This document shows, piece by piece, positions 1-6,532 of a stretch of DNA of 6,532 nucleotides. A model generated the notes under the pieces. That model did not search any database. It was not told where the DNA came from and saw only the letters and a list, made by a program, of their open reading frames with translations. How positions within the stretch are numbered: the first letter of the stretch is position 1; each line of letters begins with the position of its first letter. The translations under genes and the position numbers were made by a program. Source of the DNA: Dehalococcoidia bacterium (GTDB lineage: Bacteria; Chloroflexota; Dehalococcoidia; UBA2985); the NCBI GenBank assembly GCA_030740415.1, contig JASLXI010000053.1, positions 1 through 6,532 on the forward strand, given 5' to 3'.

Positions 1-576
1 TGCATGGAGACCGGCCTGGACTGTGCTGCCATCACTGATCATAACACCATCGCCGGGGCACTGGAGGTGCAGCGTCTGGCATCTTTTAGGGTTATCGTGG
101 GAGAAGAGATAAAGAGCCGAGGAGGCGAGATCATTGGGCTCTTTCTGAATGAGGCTGTTCCCAGGGGACTCTCATCCCTGGAGACGGTGCAGCGAATCAG
201 GGAACAAGGGGGGTTGGTATCCATACCCCACCCATTCGACCACTTCCGAAGGTCGGTCATCGATCGGCAGGTACTATACGATATACTGCCCTACGTGGAT
301 ATCATCGAGGCCTTTAATGCTCGCAACACCTTCCGGAGAGATAATAGAAAAGCGGAGGATCTGGCCCTTGAGCACGGCGTACTGATCTCTGCGGTGAGTG
401 ATTCCCACACTCCGGTAGAAGTGGGGCGCACCTACGTCGAAATCCCGGACTTCGATGGCACGTCTGTGGGCTTACGGCATGCCTTGATCCAAGGCAACCT
501 GGTACGCCGTCAGATAACCCCACTGATTCACTTTCTTACCACAGTTACCAAAATCAGGAAAGGGCTGGCGGGCTAG
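1..576 (+). CDS. PHP-domain metal-dependent phosphoesterase, 5'-truncated by the window edge
   Basis: This is the C-terminal part of a PHP (polymerase and histidinol phosphatase) family protein, probably a cytosolic metal-dependent phosphoesterase of the TrpH/YciV-like group; its substrate cannot be told. The frame is open to base 1. The ATG at position 4 is probably an internal methionine, because the usual N-terminal HxH metal-binding motif is absent and must lie upstream. Counting from that ATG, the visible family motifs are ITDHNT (residues 10-15), GEEI (33-36), SIPHPFDH (73-80, metal-ligand His76), DIIEAFNAR (99-107, Glu102) and SDSH (132-135, Asp133 and His135). The set of C-terminal metal ligands therefore looks intact. 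The protein ends with a short basic tail and a TAG stop. A formyltransferase-like gene follows 28 bp downstream on the same strand, so the two are probably co-transcribed. The family call is firm; the specific function is unknown. Confidence 0.88.
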   Translation, partial: CMETGLDCAAITDHNTIAGALEVQRLASFRVIVGEEIKSRGGEIIGLFLNEAVPRGLSSLETVQRIREQGGLVSIPHPFDHFRRSVIDRQVLYDILPYVDIIEAFNARNTFRRDNRKAEDLALEHGVLISAVSDSHTPVEVGRTYVEIPDFDGTSVGLRHALIQGNLVRRQITPLIHFLTTVTKIRKGLAG

Positions 577-591
577 TGGCAGTAAGGCTAA

Positions 592-598
592 AAGAGGA
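592..598 (+). promoter_or_regulatory. Ribosome binding site for the formyltransferase-like gene
   Basis: AAGAGGA lies 6 nt before the ATG at 605. A second in-frame ATG at 614 would sit 15 nt from it, too far for good initiation. The site therefore supports the first ATG as the start. Confidence 0.6.
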
Positions 599-604
599 CA
601 GAAT

Positions 605-1408
605 ATGCTGACTATGGGCTGGCTTTCCACTGGCAGCGGCGAAGGCTCCCTTGGTCTTTTGCAAAGAGTGCAAAGTGCCATCTGGAACGAGGAGCTTGCC
701 GCACAAATACAGTTCGTCTTTAGCAACCGTGAGCCGGGGGAGACCGAAGGAAGCGATCGCTTTTTCCGACAGGTCCACGACTACGGCATTCCCCTAGTCA
801 CTTTCTCATCGCAAAGCTTCCGTCGAGAGCGAGGCGGAGGGTCTTTCTCGCGGCATCGCCTGGACTTTGACCGTGAGGTGATGAAACGATTGGAGGATTA
901 CGAGCCCGACCTTTGTGTCCTGGCCGGGTATGGACTGATAACGGACGCCGAGCTGTGCAACCGCTACACTATGCTGAACATGCACCCTGCGTTGCCAGGT
1001 GGCCCGGTGGGGACGTGGCAGTACGTAATCTGGAAGCTCATCGAGGGGAGGGCTCAGGAGGCCGGTGGCTACATCCACCTGGCCACTGAGGATCTGGACA
1101 TGGGCCCTTTGCTGACCTACTATTCCTTCCCTCTGTCGGGCAGTGCCTTTGACCCACTCTGGGACGAGATAGAGGGTCGCTCAATAGACGACCTGAAGGC
1201 CACGGAAGGCGAGACTCTTCCATTGTTTCAACTCATACGCCAGGAGGGGATCAAACGTGAGCGACCCCTGCTGTTGGAAACCCTCAAGGTCTTTGATAAC
1301 GGGAACATGCGAATTGAGGGACGGCGGCCAGTAGATGCTCAGGGCAACGCAACTGGCGGCCTCCGCCTCAACGAAGCCATAGAGAAGGATATGGAAAAGA
1401 CTGTGTAA
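605..1408 (+). CDS. Formyltransferase-fold protein, PurN-like (substrate uncertain)
   Basis: This 267-residue protein has the formyltransferase fold seen in phosphoribosylglycinamide formyltransferase (PurN) and methionyl-tRNA formyltransferase. These enzymes move a formyl group from 10-formyltetrahydrofolate to an amine. The glycine-rich N-terminal loop (WLSTGSGEG, residues 6-14) matches the place of PurN's phosphate-binding loop. VLAGYG (105-110) precedes LNMHPALPGG (124-133), which gives Asn125 and His127. DLDMGP (163-168) gives Asp165. These align with the PurN catalytic triad Asn106, His108 and Asp144 as I recall it. His158 matches a conserved PurN histidine. It differs from classical PurN (about 210 residues) in having PALPGG instead of PSLLP, an extended region after strand 3 (residues 65-95) and about 85 extra C-terminal residues. 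I infer that it may be a lineage-specific paralogue with another acceptor, or an unusual PurN. It probably forms a transcription unit with the upstream PHP gene. No signal peptide or membrane segment is seen. Confidence 0.8.
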   Translation: MLTMGWLSTGSGEGSLGLLQRVQSAIWNEELAAQIQFVFSNREPGETEGSDRFFRQVHDYGIPLVTFSSQSFRRERGGGSFSRHRLDFDREVMKRLEDYEPDLCVLAGYGLITDAELCNRYTMLNMHPALPGGPVGTWQYVIWKLIEGRAQEAGGYIHLATEDLDMGPLLTYYSFPLSGSAFDPLWDEIEGRSIDDLKATEGETLPLFQLIRQEGIKRERPLLLETLKVFDNGNMRIEGRRPVDAQGNATGGLRLNEAIEKDMEKTV

Positions 1409-1432
1409 TTGTGAGGCAGGAATCCCGTTAAG

Positions 1433-1945
1433 ATGGAAATCATCGAATTATGGCCTGAAAACTGAGAAGCCCTGCGACAGGTAGCGGCCCTGCTGGTTGA
1501 GGGGTTCAGATAGCACCATCCCCATGTCTGGCCCGATACGGATCTGCCCTTGAGGAGATAAAGGAGTCCTTTGCAGATAGCCGCCCAAGAAGAATCGCTA
1601 ACGATGGCAGGGACATAGTCCTAGGATGGATTGGCGGAATCAGGCGGTATCGCGATAGGGTATGACAGCTGCACCCCCTGGTGGCTGACATTGAGGAGCA
1701 AATGAGAGGACGTGGTGGAATCACCATGTGGCTGGGCACCGACGATGAGAACAACCAGACCACGCTCCGCCACAGACCTCTACCCAGGCCCGCTATCACA
1801 CGCAGCCCTGATAAGAAACCTCACTATCCACCCCTGGGAGTTCCATCGGAATGTGTGCTTTGTCATCGCAGGGGCCATGCCTGCTGTCAACAGATGGGGA
1901 AAGCTCGACTTCTTCATGGTGAAGCGGGTTAGAAGTGCAAGGTAA
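1433..1945 (+). pseudogene. Decayed GNAT acetyltransferase, AAC(6')-Ii-like
   Basis: No intact frame covers this stretch, but a GNAT protein can be read across frames. From ATG 1433 one reads MEIIELWPEN, then TGA at 1463, EALRQVAALLVEGFR, then TAG at 1511, HHPHVWPDTDLP. The frame changes near 1546-1551 and continues LEEIKESFADS, then DIVLGWIGGI, then TGA at 1663, QLHPLV, ADIEEQMRGRGGI, WLGTDDENNQTTL. It changes again near 1768-1772 and runs TDLYPGPL, IRNLTIHPWEFHRNVCFVI, GKLDFFMVKRV to TAA at 1943-1945. The blocks ELHPLV, RGGITxxLGTDD, TTLxxTDLY, IxNLxxHPxEF and KxDxxMxK are hallmarks of AAC(6')-Ii-type aminoglycoside N-acetyltransferases, compared from memory. About 15 codons seem missing after QLHPLV, where the acetyl-CoA-binding loop belongs. 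With three stops, two shifts and this gap, no functional enzyme can be made. The relatives may be general acetyltransferases, so resistance activity should not be assumed for the ancestor. Confidence 0.82.
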
Positions 1946-1950
1946 CGTAT

Positions 1951-1984
1951 CACCCCTTTGCGCCCCTCTGGGGTGGGTGGGCGC
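1951..1984. terminator. GC-rich inverted repeats at the convergent junction, possible terminator
   Basis: The 47 bp between the acetyltransferase relic and the clpX stop hold several mutually exclusive stems. GCGCCC (1960-1965) pairs with GGGCGC (1979-1984). CACCCC (1951-1956) pairs with GGGGTG (1970-1975). CGCCCC (1961-1966) can also pair with GGGGTG (1970-1975), using one G-U pair and a 3-nt loop. The site fits transcription ending after clpX from the right or after the plus-strand genes from the left. No run of T follows the stems on either strand, so it is not a canonical intrinsic terminator. Confidence 0.3.
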
Positions 1985-1992
1985 TCTGTCGC

Positions 1993-3285
1993 CTAAGCGG
2001 TCTTCTTCTGGGCAGCTTCCAGGCTTACGAAGGTCCCCGATTCGGTAAAGAGCATGGGCAGCTTCTGGCCTCGGATGATGTTGGCGTCGATGGTGCACTG
2101 GCTCACCCCTGTCATGGAGGGCAGCTCGTACATCACGTCCAGCAGGGTTTGCTCGATAATCGAGCGCAGTCCCCGGGCGCCCGTCTTCTTCTGAATAGCA
2201 TCCTCCGCGGCTGCCTCCAGGGCATCGTCACTGAAGGTGAGGGCCACGTTGTCCAGGCTGAAAAGTCGCTGATACTGCTTTACCACGGCGTTCTTGGGTT
2301 CCGTGAGGATACGGACAAGCGAATCCTTATCGAGAGAGTCGAGGCTTACCACCAAAGGAAGTCGCCCGACGAACTCAGGAATGAAGCCATAGGCTAGGAG
2401 GTCCTCTGGAATGAGGTCTTGAAGCATATTCTCCTGTTTGGTGCCTTTTCCAGGAACCATGCTGGACCGAAATCCTATCCCTTGATGTTCTTTAGACATG
2501 CGCCCTGCCACTATGCGGTCTAACCCCTCGAAGGCGCCGCCGCAGATGAACAGGATGTTGTCGGTCTTTATCGAGATCAATTCCTGATGGGGGTGCTTTC
2601 TCCCTCCCTGGGGAGGCACGCTGGCGGTGTATCCCTCGATTATCTTTAGCAGGGCCTGCTGCACTCCCTCTCCGGAAACGTCTCGGGTGATGGAGGGATT
2701 GGCGCTCTTTCGCCCGATCTTGTCTATTTCATCGATGTATACGATGCCCTGTTCGGCCCTTGCTATGTCGTAGTCCGCCGCCTGGATTAGCCTCAGGAGA
2801 ATGTTCTCCACGTCCTCTCCTACGTATCCCGCCTCAGTCACGGAGGTGGCATCGACAATACAGAAAGGAACATCCAGAACTCGCGCCAGAGTCTGGGCAA
2901 GGAGGGTCTTGCCGCAGCCGGTAGGTCCAGCCAAGAGGATGTTGGTCTTTTGAAGCTCCACCTCGTCGTCGAAGGAATAAGCAGACCAGATACGCTTATA
3001 GTGGTTGTATACCGCCACCGCTAGGACTCTCTTAGCCTGTTCTTGGCCGATGACGTACTCGTCCAGCTTCTCAAAGATGGTCTTGGGGTTCAGCATCGAG
3101 GGCTGTGGGGGGGATGCGTCGGTCTGGGAGGAGGCTTCTTCGTCTATGATTTGCTGACAAAGAATGACACACTGGTCACATATGAAAGCCCGTCCAGGGC
3201 CACCGATGAGCCGTTTTACCAGACCCTGTTCCTTTCCGCAGAAGGAACAGGCCACCTTGGCGGGATTTTCAGGGTAGTCAGGCAT
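1993..3285 (-). CDS. clpX: ATP-dependent Clp protease ATP-binding subunit ClpX
   Basis: ClpX is the AAA+ unfoldase that recognises tagged substrates and threads them into the ClpP chamber in the cytosol. At 430 residues it has the usual family length. The N-terminal zinc-binding domain has Cys13, Cys16, Cys36 and Cys39. Walker A is GPTGCGKT (residues 120-127). The pore-1 loop is GYVG (153-156). Walker B is VYIDEID (182-188), with catalytic Glu186. The RKH pore-entry loop is at 229-231. The ClpP-docking IGF loop is at 270-272. The arginine finger is Arg308 in EFVGRLP, and sensor 2 is GARGLR (369-374). Every functional element expected in an active ClpX is present. The ATG start at 3285 puts the zinc domain in normal position. 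Its ribosome site is weak (GGGA 4 nt upstream), which suggests dependence on translation from clpP, whose stop is only 17 nt before it. It is the last gene of the minus-strand unit. Confidence 0.98.
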   Translation of the reverse strand: MPDYPENPAKVACSFCGKEQGLVKRLIGGPGRAFICDQCVILCQQIIDEEASSQTDASPPQPSMLNPKTIFEKLDEYVIGQEQAKRVLAVAVYNHYKRIWSAYSFDDEVELQKTNILLAGPTGCGKTLLAQTLARVLDVPFCIVDATSVTEAGYVGEDVENILLRLIQAADYDIARAEQGIVYIDEIDKIGRKSANPSITRDVSGEGVQQALLKIIEGYTASVPPQGGRKHPHQELISIKTDNILFICGGAFEGLDRIVAGRMSKEHQGIGFRSSMVPGKGTKQENMLQDLIPEDLLAYGFIPEFVGRLPLVVSLDSLDKDSLVRILTEPKNAVVKQYQRLFSLDNVALTFSDDALEAAAEDAIQKKTGARGLRSIIEQTLLDVMYELPSMTGVSQCTIDANIIRGQKLPMLFTESGTFVSLEAAQKKTA

Positions 3286-3302
3286 AGATTCCCAGGGTCT
3301 CT

Positions 3303-3926
3303 TTAGGCCGTTTTGGCGGCTTCTTCTACCTGCGCCTTGGTGAGAACCTCATCTACAATGCCGTACTCCAAGGCCTGATCGGCGCTGAGGTAGTAGTCTC
3401 TATCTGTGTCCCGGGCCACCCTGTCGTAGGCCTGTCCCGTATTCGAGGAGATGATCTGACGAATCATGTCCTGCATTCGCAATATCTCTCTGGCGGCGAT
3501 CTCTATATCCGTTGCCTGGCCTTGCGCTCCGCCCATAGGCTGATGCATGTGGATGGTGGAGTTGGGCAGGGCGTACCTCTTGCCCTTGGCACCGGCACAG
3601 AGGAGCACCGTACCCATGCTGGCCGCGAGTCCTACACATATGGTAGACACGTCCGGCTTTATCAACTGCATGGTGTCGTAGACGGCGAGCCCCGAGCTTA
3701 TGACTCCGCCAGGAGAGTTAATGTACAGGCTTATGTCCTTATCCGGATCCTCCCGCTCAAGAAACAACAATTGAGCTACTATCAGGTTGGCTACCTGGTC
3801 ACCGATGGGCGTACCCAAGAAGATGATCCTCTCTCGAAGCAACAGCGAGTATATATCAAAGGCCCTCTCGCCTCGGGCGCCTGTTTCAATGACCATAGGT
3901 ACGATGCTCTCGGGACGTTCAAGCAT
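3303..3926 (-). CDS. clpP: ATP-dependent Clp protease proteolytic subunit ClpP
   Basis: ClpP is the self-compartmentalising serine protease whose two stacked heptamers degrade proteins delivered by ClpX. The 207-residue product starts [14 protein letters not shown], a typical ClpP N-terminus containing the axial-loop region. The catalytic triad is Ser103 (in GLAASMG), His128 (in IHMHQP) and Asp177 (in TDRDYYL). The spacings of 25 and 49 residues equal those of the E. coli enzyme as I recall it. The SPGG motif (71-74) forms the oxyanion region. The frame stays open for 27 more codons upstream to an ATG at 4007, but that part is tig read in another frame and has no ClpP character. A strong AAGGAG 6 nt before 3926 decides the start. 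The gene overlaps the end of tig by 8 nt and is followed by clpX after 17 nt, so the two ClpXP partners are made from one message. Confidence 0.98.
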   Translation of the reverse strand: MLERPESIVPMVIETGARGERAFDIYSLLLRERIIFLGTPIGDQVANLIVAQLLFLEREDPDKDISLYINSPGGVISSGLAVYDTMQLIKPDVSTICVGLAASMGTVLLCAGAKGKRYALPNSTIHMHQPMGGAQGQATDIEIAAREILRMQDMIRQIISSNTGQAYDRVARDTDRDYYLSADQALEYGIVDEVLTKAQVEEAAKTA

Positions 3927-5280
3927 TTTCTGCTCCTTCTTCTGATTCACCCTTATCTTCTTCGCTGAGTGTCTCCGTTCTTGACGAGGACGCCACGATA
4001 GTCTCACCCTTAGTAATACTCGTGAGCAGGTTCAAAACCTTACGGTTGATCAATATGCTGTTGATGGACGCTCTTCCGTTCTCGGTGTCCAGTATCTGCT
4101 TCAGGGATTCGGTCTCTCTTGTGGCTTCTCTCACCATCGAGTTCAACTCCTCCTCGATTTCCTCGGGAGTCACATCAATACCTTCCTTCTCTCTTAAGGC
4201 ACTCATCACTAGGCTTCTTGTGATGCGCTCGGTAGCGGAGGGTCGGAGCTCTTCCCGAAGCTGCTCAACGCTCTTGCCCACGGTGCTCAGGTAGTCTTCC
4301 ATACTCATCTGCTGTCTTTGCATGGCCTCACCCTGGTCTGCCAGGATGTGCTCTATCTCGTGGTCAATCAGCAGCGGTGGCAACTCCACCTGCGCTCCCT
4401 CCACCAGGGTTTGGACCGTCCGCTCCTGGTAGTGTTGGTCAGCGAGAGTCTGGTCGCGCTTGAGCATATCCGCCCGGAGCTTGTCCTTCAGCGCAGCCAC
4501 GGTCTCCACTTCCAGGTTCAGAGTCTGAGCGAACTCATCGTCCAAGTCTGGCATTTTGAGTTCCTTTATCTCCTTCACAGTAACGGTGAAATTGCACTCC
4601 TTGCCGGCCAAATTGTCCTGTGGATAGTCCTCTGGAAAGGGAAGCGAGAACTGTCGTATGTTCTCCCTGTTCATGCCCACCAATTGTTCTGCGAATCCCG
4701 GCGTAGGATTGGTTGCTTCTGCCAAAAGAACGTAGTCAACACCCTCGTCTTCGATTATCACGTCCTCTTCCACCTGTCCCCTCACCTCCATGGTGACCAT
4801 GTCATCCAACTCGACGAGGCGCTCCACGGGTTCCCAGGTACCGGCATCCCGTCGCAAGGACGCCACGACTTCATCGATTGCCTCAGAGGTGACTTCCACC
4901 TCTTCAGGCTCCAGGCGGTACTGATAATAGTCGCCAAGGTCCACCTGGGGTCTTACGGGCACTGTGGCCTCTATGGTCAAGGGCTCGTGCTGGGTTACTT
5001 TGACCTGGGGCGTCGATATCACGTCCAGGCTCTGCTCCTCTATAGCCTTGGACGTCATTTGCGGTAGGAGCGTCTCTAGTGCATCTTCTATCATGGCATC
5101 CCGCCCCAACTCCCGCTCCACCACGGACCTGGGAGCCTTGCCCTTGCGAAAACCGGGGATGTTCATCCGCCGCACCGCTTGCCTATATACCTTTTCCAGG
5201 TGCTCTTCCAGTTCGAGAAGGTCTACTTCAATATTTAGTACTACCTGACTCTGAACCTGTTCACCTTGGGATACTTTCAC
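3919..5280 (-). CDS. tig: Trigger factor, ribosome-associated chaperone and peptidyl-prolyl isomerase
   Basis: Trigger factor docks at the ribosomal tunnel exit and shields and folds nascent chains in the cytosol. This 453-residue protein has all three regions. The N-terminal ribosome-binding domain (about 1-115) carries the signature GFRKGKAP at 43-50, the loop that contacts ribosomal protein L23. An FKBP-type isomerase domain spans about 155-240, including [10 protein letters not shown] (194-203) and FPEDYP (215-220). The helical chaperone domain covers about 115-150 and 245-425. It ends in a glutamate- and serine-rich acidic tail (about 430-453). The start is GTG at 5280, supported by AGGAG 6 nt upstream and by correct placement of the N-terminal domain. 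The final codons and TGA stop overlap the clpP start. A sigma70-like promoter lies just upstream, after aspS. The isomerase GM..G position reads GMNREN, so prolyl isomerase activity may be altered; this is inference. Confidence 0.97.
   Translation of the reverse strand: MKVSQGEQVQSQVVLNIEVDLLELEEHLEKVYRQAVRRMNIPGFRKGKAPRSVVERELGRDAMIEDALETLLPQMTSKAIEEQSLDVISTPQVKVTQHEPLTIEATVPVRPQVDLGDYYQYRLEPEEVEVTSEAIDEVVASLRRDAGTWEPVERLVELDDMVTMEVRGQVEEDVIIEDEGVDYVLLAEATNPTPGFAEQLVGMNRENIRQFSLPFPEDYPQDNLAGKECNFTVTVKEIKELKMPDLDDEFAQTLNLEVETVAALKDKLRADMLKRDQTLADQHYQERTVQTLVEGAQVELPPLLIDHEIEHILADQGEAMQRQQMSMEDYLSTVGKSVEQLREELRPSATERITRSLVMSALREKEGIDVTPEEIEEELNSMVREATRETESLKQILDTENGRASINSILINRKVLNLLTSITKGETIVASSSRTETLSEEDKGESEEGAENA
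3933..3938 (-). promoter_or_regulatory. Ribosome binding site of clpP (decides the start)
   Basis: AAGGAG on the minus strand lies 6 nt before the ATG at 3926-3924 and is embedded in the last codons of tig. It supports the 207-residue ClpP over the longer reading that would start at 4007. Confidence 0.8.
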
Positions 5281-5286
5281 AAATCG

Positions 5287-5291
5287 CTCCT
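5287..5291 (-). promoter_or_regulatory. Ribosome binding site of tig (supports the GTG start)
   Basis: AGGAG on the minus strand lies 6 nt before the GTG at 5280-5278. The spacing is ideal and supports GTG as the initiation codon. It directly abuts and partly overlaps one copy of the CCTATTGTG repeat. Confidence 0.75.
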
Positions 5292-5297
5292 ATTGTG
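5289..5297 (-). repeat. Direct repeat copy 1 (CCTATTGTG on +), over the tig ribosome site
   Basis: This nine-base sequence occurs again at 5328-5336 in the same orientation, 39 bp away. This copy overlaps the tig ribosome binding site. It could be an operator half-pair or a coincidence. Confidence 0.5.
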
Positions 5298-5309
5298 GCA
5301 CTGTCTCCA

Positions 5310-5338
5310 ATTATAAACATGTTAAACCCTATTGTGAA
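5310..5338 (-). promoter_or_regulatory. Sigma70-type promoter for tig-clpP-clpX
   Basis: On the minus strand TTCACA (5338-5333, five of six consensus bases) is separated by exactly 17 nt from a perfect TATAAT (5315-5310). Transcription should begin near 5303, giving a leader of about 23 nt before the tig GTG. The position between aspS and tig suggests that tig, clpP and clpX can be transcribed separately from aspS. Read-through from aspS remains possible, as no terminator is evident after its stop. No CIRCE-type heat-shock operator is visible. Confidence 0.7.
5328..5336 (-). repeat. Direct repeat copy 2 (CCTATTGTG on +), over the -35 box
   Basis: This is the second copy of the nine-base repeat. 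It overlaps the predicted -35 element (5333-5338) of the tig promoter, a place where a bound protein would affect RNA polymerase. No known regulator site is recognised. Confidence 0.5.
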
Positions 5339-5360
5339 GCGTTTTTCGTCGCCGACTGTG

Positions 5361-6532
5361 TTAAGTGTCTCTGGGGCGGAGATGGAGGTCCCTGAGCAGG
5401 GAGTCGTCCACGAGAGAAGGAGCACCGAAGAGAGGATCTGCAGCACTCTGGGTCTTGGGGAAGGCTATCACCTCACGGATGTTCTCCTCGTCCGTTACCA
5501 GCATCACTACTCGGTCTATGCCGCTTGCGAAGCCCCCATGGGGAGGCGCGCCGTACTCCAAGGCATCCAGCAGCTGTCCAAACTGTTTCTGCATTGCCTC
5601 TTGGCCATGACCGAGGAGCCCGAAAATCTTCTCTTGGACATCCCTTCTGTGATTTCGTACGCTGCCTCCGGCGATTTCCATTGCATTGCAGACTAAATCG
5701 TACTGCTTGGCCAGGGCACTGCCTGGATCGGTATCCAGGAGTCTGATATGCTCGTCCTTTGGAGAGGAAAACGGGTTATGGGGAGAGTCCCACTTGTTCT
5801 CCTCGGGTTTCCACTCCAGGAGAGGGAAGTCTTGCACGAAGGCGAAGGCCAGCAGGTCAGGGTCCGCCAGTCCCAGGCGGCGACCCATCTCGTGTCGCAA
5901 CTGGCTCAACACCAGGTCGGCTACACGAGAAGTCCCTGCCACCACAAGCAACAGGTCCCCGCGTTTTGCTCCCAGACGAAGGGCCATCTCGCGCACTTCC
6001 TCTGGGGACAGGTGGCGGACTGCTGTCGATCGTATGTCTTCCTGAGTCAGGCCGTCCAGGGAGTCCTTCGGGTCTCCCTTCAGGGCTACGGAGATGAGTC
6101 CCGACGCACCCCGTTCCTGGGCAAAGCTCGTCAACTCGTCAAGCTGGCGGCGGGTGTAGTCGGCGCACCCCGAGGCTGCAAGGCCCTTCACCACTCCCCC
6201 GGAATCGATGGCATTGCGAAGGACTTGGAATTGAGAATCTGCGGCTATGTCCGATATGTCTCCCAGTTCCATATCGAAGCGCAGGTCTGGCTTGTCCGTA
6301 CCAAAACGACTGATCGCAGCGTCATAGGAGAGTCGTAGGAAAGGCTTGATTACCCTCTTGTTGGGGACGACGCTTTCTATCAAACTGGTGAACAATTCCT
6401 CCATCAGGTTGAGTATATCCTCCTCATCCACGAATCCCATCTCCAGGTCTAGCTGGGTGAACTCCGGCTGTCGGTCCGCGCGGAGGTCCTCGTCTCGGAA
6501 GCAGCGCGCTATCTGGTAATAACGCTCCACGC
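5361..6532 (-). CDS. aspS: Aspartyl-tRNA synthetase, C-terminal two thirds (5' end outside the window)
   Basis: This class II synthetase attaches aspartate to its tRNA, or to tRNA-Asp and tRNA-Asn if non-discriminating. About 390 residues are visible; bacterial AspRS has roughly 590. The N-terminal anticodon-binding OB domain and motif 1 lie beyond the right edge, and the first full codon, GTG, is internal. Numbered from that codon, motif 2 begins at once ([20 protein letters not shown], residues 7-26), followed by [18 protein letters not shown] (68-85), a family signature. The bacterial GAD insertion domain follows (about 95-225). Motif 3, GIDR (337-340), lies near the C-terminus, ahead of the family-typical AFPK. 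The frame is unbroken and ends in TAA. Discriminating and non-discriminating forms cannot be separated because the anticodon domain is missing. The gene is followed by tig after 80 bp. Confidence 0.98.
   Translation of the reverse strand, partial: VERYYQIARCFRDEDLRADRQPEFTQLDLEMGFVDEEDILNLMEELFTSLIESVVPNKRVIKPFLRLSYDAAISRFGTDKPDLRFDMELGDISDIAADSQFQVLRNAIDSGGVVKGLAASGCADYTRRQLDELTSFAQERGASGLISVALKGDPKDSLDGLTQEDIRSTAVRHLSPEEVREMALRLGAKRGDLLLVVAGTSRVADLVLSQLRHEMGRRLGLADPDLLAFAFVQDFPLLEWKPEENKWDSPHNPFSSPKDEHIRLLDTDPGSALAKQYDLVCNAMEIAGGSVRNHRRDVQEKIFGLLGHGQEAMQKQFGQLLDALEYGAPPHGGFASGIDRVVMLVTDEENIREVIAFPKTQSAADPLFGAPSLVDDSLLRDLHLRPRDT

Noticed and set aside
1463..1665. Recoding of TGA or TAG (selenocysteine, or TGA as tryptophan) to rescue the acetyltransferase
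   Set aside because: Both TGA and TAG interrupt it, two frameshifts are also present, and TGA and TAG are normal stops for neighbouring genes such as tig and clpX.
1681..1945. Two overlapping short plus-strand open frames of about 80 codons (1681-1932 and 1712-1945) as small genes
   Set aside because: Parts of each read as consecutive pieces of one GNAT protein joined at a frameshift near 1770, so they are fragments of a pseudogene.
1796..2098. Minus-strand open frame of 100 codons across the clpX end
   Set aside because: It overlaps the clpX C-terminus out of frame and the relic antisense, and it has no recognisable protein features.
3927..4007. 27-residue N-terminal extension of ClpP from the ATG at 4007
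   Set aside because: The extension is tig sequence in another frame with no ClpP similarity, and the AAGGAG site fits the ATG at 3926.
4318..5067. A 249-codon open frame on the plus strand inside tig
   Set aside because: It lies wholly antisense to a clearly real trigger factor gene, its translation shows no recognisable domain, and it lacks a convincing ribosome site. It is a by-product of codon bias.
5261..5446. Short minus-strand open frame spanning the aspS end and the aspS-tig gap
   Set aside because: It overlaps the aspS 3' end and the tig start out of frame, and its region is better explained by the promoter and ribosome site.

Overview
The window carries two converging gene blocks. 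Moderate GC content, ordinary Shine-Dalgarno sequences, standard stop codons (TAG, TAA and TGA all terminate genes here) and bacterial-type AspRS, trigger factor, ClpP and ClpX show a bacterial chromosome. The order aspS–tig–clpP–clpX, plus a PurN-like formyltransferase of unusual form, makes me think of Chloroflexota, perhaps the Dehalococcoidia. That placement is from memory of the families and is tentative.

Layout. Positions 1–576 (+) hold the 3' part of a PHP-domain metal-dependent phosphoesterase, cut by the left edge. After 28 bp comes a 267-residue formyltransferase-fold protein (605–1408, +), with PurN-like catalytic residues but a divergent surrounding motif and a long C-terminal extension. 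Positions 1433–1945 (+) have no intact gene. Reading across frames reveals a decayed GNAT acetyltransferase resembling the AAC(6')-Ii aminoglycoside acetyltransferase family. It has three in-frame stops, two frameshifts and an apparent loss of the acetyl-CoA-binding loop. A GC-rich inverted-repeat stretch (1951–1984) lies at the convergent junction.

The minus strand, read from right to left, carries aspS (5361 to beyond the right edge), tig (3919–5280), clpP (3303–3926) and clpX (1993–3285). The last three are tightly packed: tig and clpP overlap by 8 nt and clpP and clpX are 17 nt apart. An 80-bp gap between aspS and tig contains a good sigma70-type promoter (TTCACA, 17-nt spacer, TATAAT) placed to drive tig–clpP–clpX with a leader of about 23 nt. 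This gap also carries a 9-bp direct repeat, one copy over the -35 box and the other over the tig ribosome binding site.

Functionally the minus-strand block joins tRNA charging, co-translational folding (trigger factor) and regulated proteolysis (ClpXP). I see no mobile element, CRISPR array, tRNA, rRNA or clearly new multi-gene system. The least ordinary items are the acetyltransferase relic, the PHP/formyltransferase pair and the repeat-flanked tig promoter.
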